A stretch of 64,000 nt of DNA from Nesterenkonia natronophila. Lineage in GTDB: Bacteria > Actinomycetota > Actinomycetes > Actinomycetales > Micrococcaceae. The translations under genes were made by a program, and so were the position numbers. The stretch covers positions 434,001-498,000 of the forward strand of contig NZ_QYZP01000003.1 in assembly GCF_003595215.1 (NCBI RefSeq), read 5' to 3'. Of this stretch, positions 62,378 to 64,000 are shown one piece after another. The stretch's first letter is position 1. Each line of letters opens with the position of its first letter. A model generated the notes under the pieces. It did not search any database. It was not told where the DNA came from and saw only the letters and a list, made by a program, of their open reading frames with translations.

Positions 62378-62937
62378 TACTGTGGTGCCCCCTGAGATTG
62401 CTGCTCAGCATCCAAGTCAGCGAGGAAGCGGTCCACCACTCGGTTGGAGCGAGCATCGTCATCGAGGGCCTCGCCGACAATCTTCGAAGCAAGCTGCGTA
62501 GCCAGCGTGCCGACCTCAGCCTTCAGGGATGCGGCAGCGGCCGCACGGTCAGCTTCAATCTGAGCCTGCGCCTGCTCGCGGATCCGCGCCCCTTCTGCGG
62601 CAGCTTTCTCCTGAGCCTCAGCGACCAGTTGTGCGCCCTCCGCGCGTGCTTCTTCACGAATCTTGGACGCCTCGGCGCGCGAGTCTGCCAGCTGCTGCTC
62701 GTACTCAGCCCTCAGAGCCTCGGCCTCGGCCTGAGCCTCCTCAGCCTGGTTGAGTCCGCCTTCGATGGCCTCAACCCGGTTCTGGTACGACTGCTCAAAC
62801 CTTGGGGCGATTACCTTGACGACGATGATGAAAAGCACGATGAAGCCGATACCGGCTACGGCAGCTTCCCAGGGGTTGGGGAGCAGCGGGTTGGCGTCCT
62901 CGTACTCCGCTGCCCGGATCAGTGTTGTGCTGACCAT
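62377..62937 (-). CDS. atpF: ATP synthase b subunit
   Basis: A 186-residue peripheral stalk subunit. One transmembrane helix spans about residues 23-44 (AVAGIGFIVLFIIVVKVIAP), followed by a long alanine/glutamate-rich coiled coil (NQAEEAQAEAEALRAEYEQQ). I choose ATG 62937 with GGTGA upstream; ATG 62949 or GTG 62955 would add four to six residues. Only one b gene is seen, so the stalk is probably a b-b homodimer with delta. Confidence 0.93.
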   Translation of the reverse strand: MVSTTLIRAAEYEDANPLLPNPWEAAVAGIGFIVLFIIVVKVIAPRFEQSYQNRVEAIEGGLNQAEEAQAEAEALRAEYEQQLADSRAEASKIREEARAEGAQLVAEAQEKAAAEGARIREQAQAQIEADRAAAAASLKAEVGTLATQLASKIVGEALDDDARSNRVVDRFLADLDAEQQSQGAPQ

Positions 62938-63017
62938 GTTTTCACCCATCTTCACTAGTCTGACGGTCTTCTGGCGCCACCGTCACATACGGCGGCTGCG
63001 TGTCTGCTGAACCTGTG

Positions 63018-63221
63018 TCAGAGCACAAAGGCGAAGACGATGGCCAGAATGAACACGGCCTCAGCAAGGGCGAAGCCCAACAGCGCAATAGGCTGCAGCA
63101 CACGCTGAGCCTCCGGCTGACGTGCCACACCATTGAGGTAGGCAGCGAAGACCATGCCGATCGCGATGGCCGCGCCGAATCCAGCGAGGCCGAGGCCGAT
63201 CATGTTCAGGGTGCCTTCCAT
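63018..63221 (-). CDS. atpE: ATP synthase c subunit
   Basis: A 67-residue proteolipid that forms the rotor ring. Two helices flank the polar loop ARQPEAQ, and the proton-binding glutamate is in [13 protein letters not shown] of helix 2. No sodium-binding Gln/Ser set is visible, so protons are the likely coupling ion. ATG 63221 gives the length typical for Actinobacteria. The frame upstream to 63260 adds 13 unrelated residues. Confidence 0.96.
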   Translation of the reverse strand: MEGTLNMIGLGLAGFGAAIAIGMVFAAYLNGVARQPEAQRVLQPIALLGFALAEAVFILAIVFAFVL

Positions 63222-63304
63222 GTATTTCTCTCTTTCTGTCTCGCTCCCGGTGTCTTTCACCGGAAAATTGTGCGGGAACTCGTTAGTTTGGGGTTCTTAC
63301 AGGG

Positions 63305-64000
63305 TCAATGAGCGTCGGCTTCAATGGAGCCTTGGATGTAGATGGCGGTCAGCAGGGCGAACACAAACGCCTGCAGCACCATCATGATCAATTCAAGAAA
63401 GTACAGCGGGATGGAGCCGAGCAGAACAGCTACGCCCAAACCTGCGTTGGCGATGCCTTCCTGCTGTGCGATCAGGAACTCAGCTCCCGAACCCGCAAGC
63501 ATCACGATGATGTGCCCAGCGAGCATCACAGCCATCAGACGCAGACTGTGCGTCAGCGGGCGGATGATGAAGTTGGAGAGGAACTCCAACGGAGTGAGAA
63601 TTAGCAGCAGCGGCTTCGGCACTCCTGAGGGCACCGTCATCAGCTTCATGAACTTCGCACCATGGAGCTTGAAACCCAGTCCGATCCAGGTGACCCAAAT
63701 AATGGCAGCCATCGCATATGCGGGACCCGCATGGGAGAAGGTCGGCATTTGGAGTCCTGGAATCGCTCCGAAGAGGTTGTTGAACAGGACGAAGAAGAAG
63801 ACTGTGAATAGAAGTGGGATCCAGGGACGGAAATGCTTGTCCCCCAGAATGTCGCGTCCCATGGTGTTGCGCACGAAACCGTAGGCCGATTCGGCCAGAT
63901 ACTGCCCGCGGGAGGGGACCAGAGCCTGCTTGCGGATTGCAAAGCTGAACAGCCAGGTAATGAGCACGACGGCCAGAATCACCATCAGCATGTTCTTGCC
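63305..64000 (-). CDS. atpB: ATP synthase a subunit (5' end outside window)
   Basis: At least 231 residues of the membrane a subunit are present; the frame is open at the right edge, so the N-terminus is missing. The essential arginine is in the helix RPLTHSLRLMAVMLAGH, with FGAIPGLQMPTFSH and a C-terminal QAFVFALLTAIYIQGS helix. Several transmembrane helices are visible. It forms the proton half-channels against the c ring. The genes run in the standard actinobacterial order atpB-E-F-H-A-G-D-C. The promoter is outside the window. Confidence 0.95.
   Translation of the reverse strand, partial: GKNMLMVILAVVLITWLFSFAIRKQALVPSRGQYLAESAYGFVRNTMGRDILGDKHFRPWIPLLFTVFFFVLFNNLFGAIPGLQMPTFSHAGPAYAMAAIIWVTWIGLGFKLHGAKFMKLMTVPSGVPKPLLLILTPLEFLSNFIIRPLTHSLRLMAVMLAGHIIVMLAGSGAEFLIAQQEGIANAGLGVAVLLGSIPLYFLELIMMVLQAFVFALLTAIYIQGSIEADAH

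Overview
The window is an almost fully coding, GC-rich (roughly 60% by eye) segment of an actinobacterial chromosome. WhiA, NucS/EndoMS, an Eis-type acetyltransferase, a DUF3516-type Ski2 helicase, a cysteine-free L32, DUF3515, and actinobacterial LexA-box sequences all point to Actinomycetota. The tkt-tal-pgi-zwf-pgl order and the L32 type suggest Micrococcales, probably a Micrococcaceae relative such as Nesterenkonia, Yaniella or Auritidibacter. I cannot fix the genus. I saw no transposase, integrase, prophage gene, rRNA or CRISPR array, and no gene-free stretch longer than about 260 bp.

Layout. 1-9.3 kb: a truncated ABC ATPase, serB, then a plus-strand pentose-phosphate operon (tkt, tal, pgi, zwf, pgl). 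9.3-12.8 kb: minus-strand lower glycolysis (gap, pgk, tpiA, secG). 13-22.3 kb: minus-strand sodA, whiA, yvcK, rapZ, uvrC, plsC, uvrA. 22.4-27 kb: a divergent plus-strand trio (MBL hydrolase, helicase, S33 peptidase). 27-33.2 kb: uvrB, coaE, a BCCT osmolyte transporter and rpsA. 33.5-38.3 kb: Eis-like acetyltransferase, polA, a thioesterase. 38.3-41.6 kb: envelope glycosyltransferases around a tRNA-Gly(TCC).

41.6-52.2 kb: a tightly packed minus-strand run from one LytR-CpsA-Psr (LCP) gene to another. It contains the usual recG-rsmD-coaD-DUF177-rpmF-rnc housekeeping set, interleaved with a DAK2 protein, galU and a GT4 glycosyltransferase. 52.2-56.3 kb: DUF3515 lipoprotein, thioredoxin/TPR protein, a 704-residue acidic multi-segment membrane protein and a small Cys/His protein. 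56.4-64 kb: nucS and the F1Fo ATP synthase operon (atpB, truncated by the window end, then E F H A G D C).

Functional themes are central carbon flux (pentose phosphate plus glycolysis), nucleotide excision repair (uvrA, uvrB, uvrC and polA within about 21 kb), cell-envelope glycopolymer synthesis (galU, four glycosyltransferases, two LCP ligases) and energy conversion. The most informative non-coding signals are two LexA/SOS-box matches: one between uvrA and the helicase operon, the other at the 3' end of coaE just before uvrB. Other points of interest are an internal signal-peptide-like segment in the 704-residue protein, an epsilon subunit without its C-terminal domain, and the absence of opcA between zwf and pgl.
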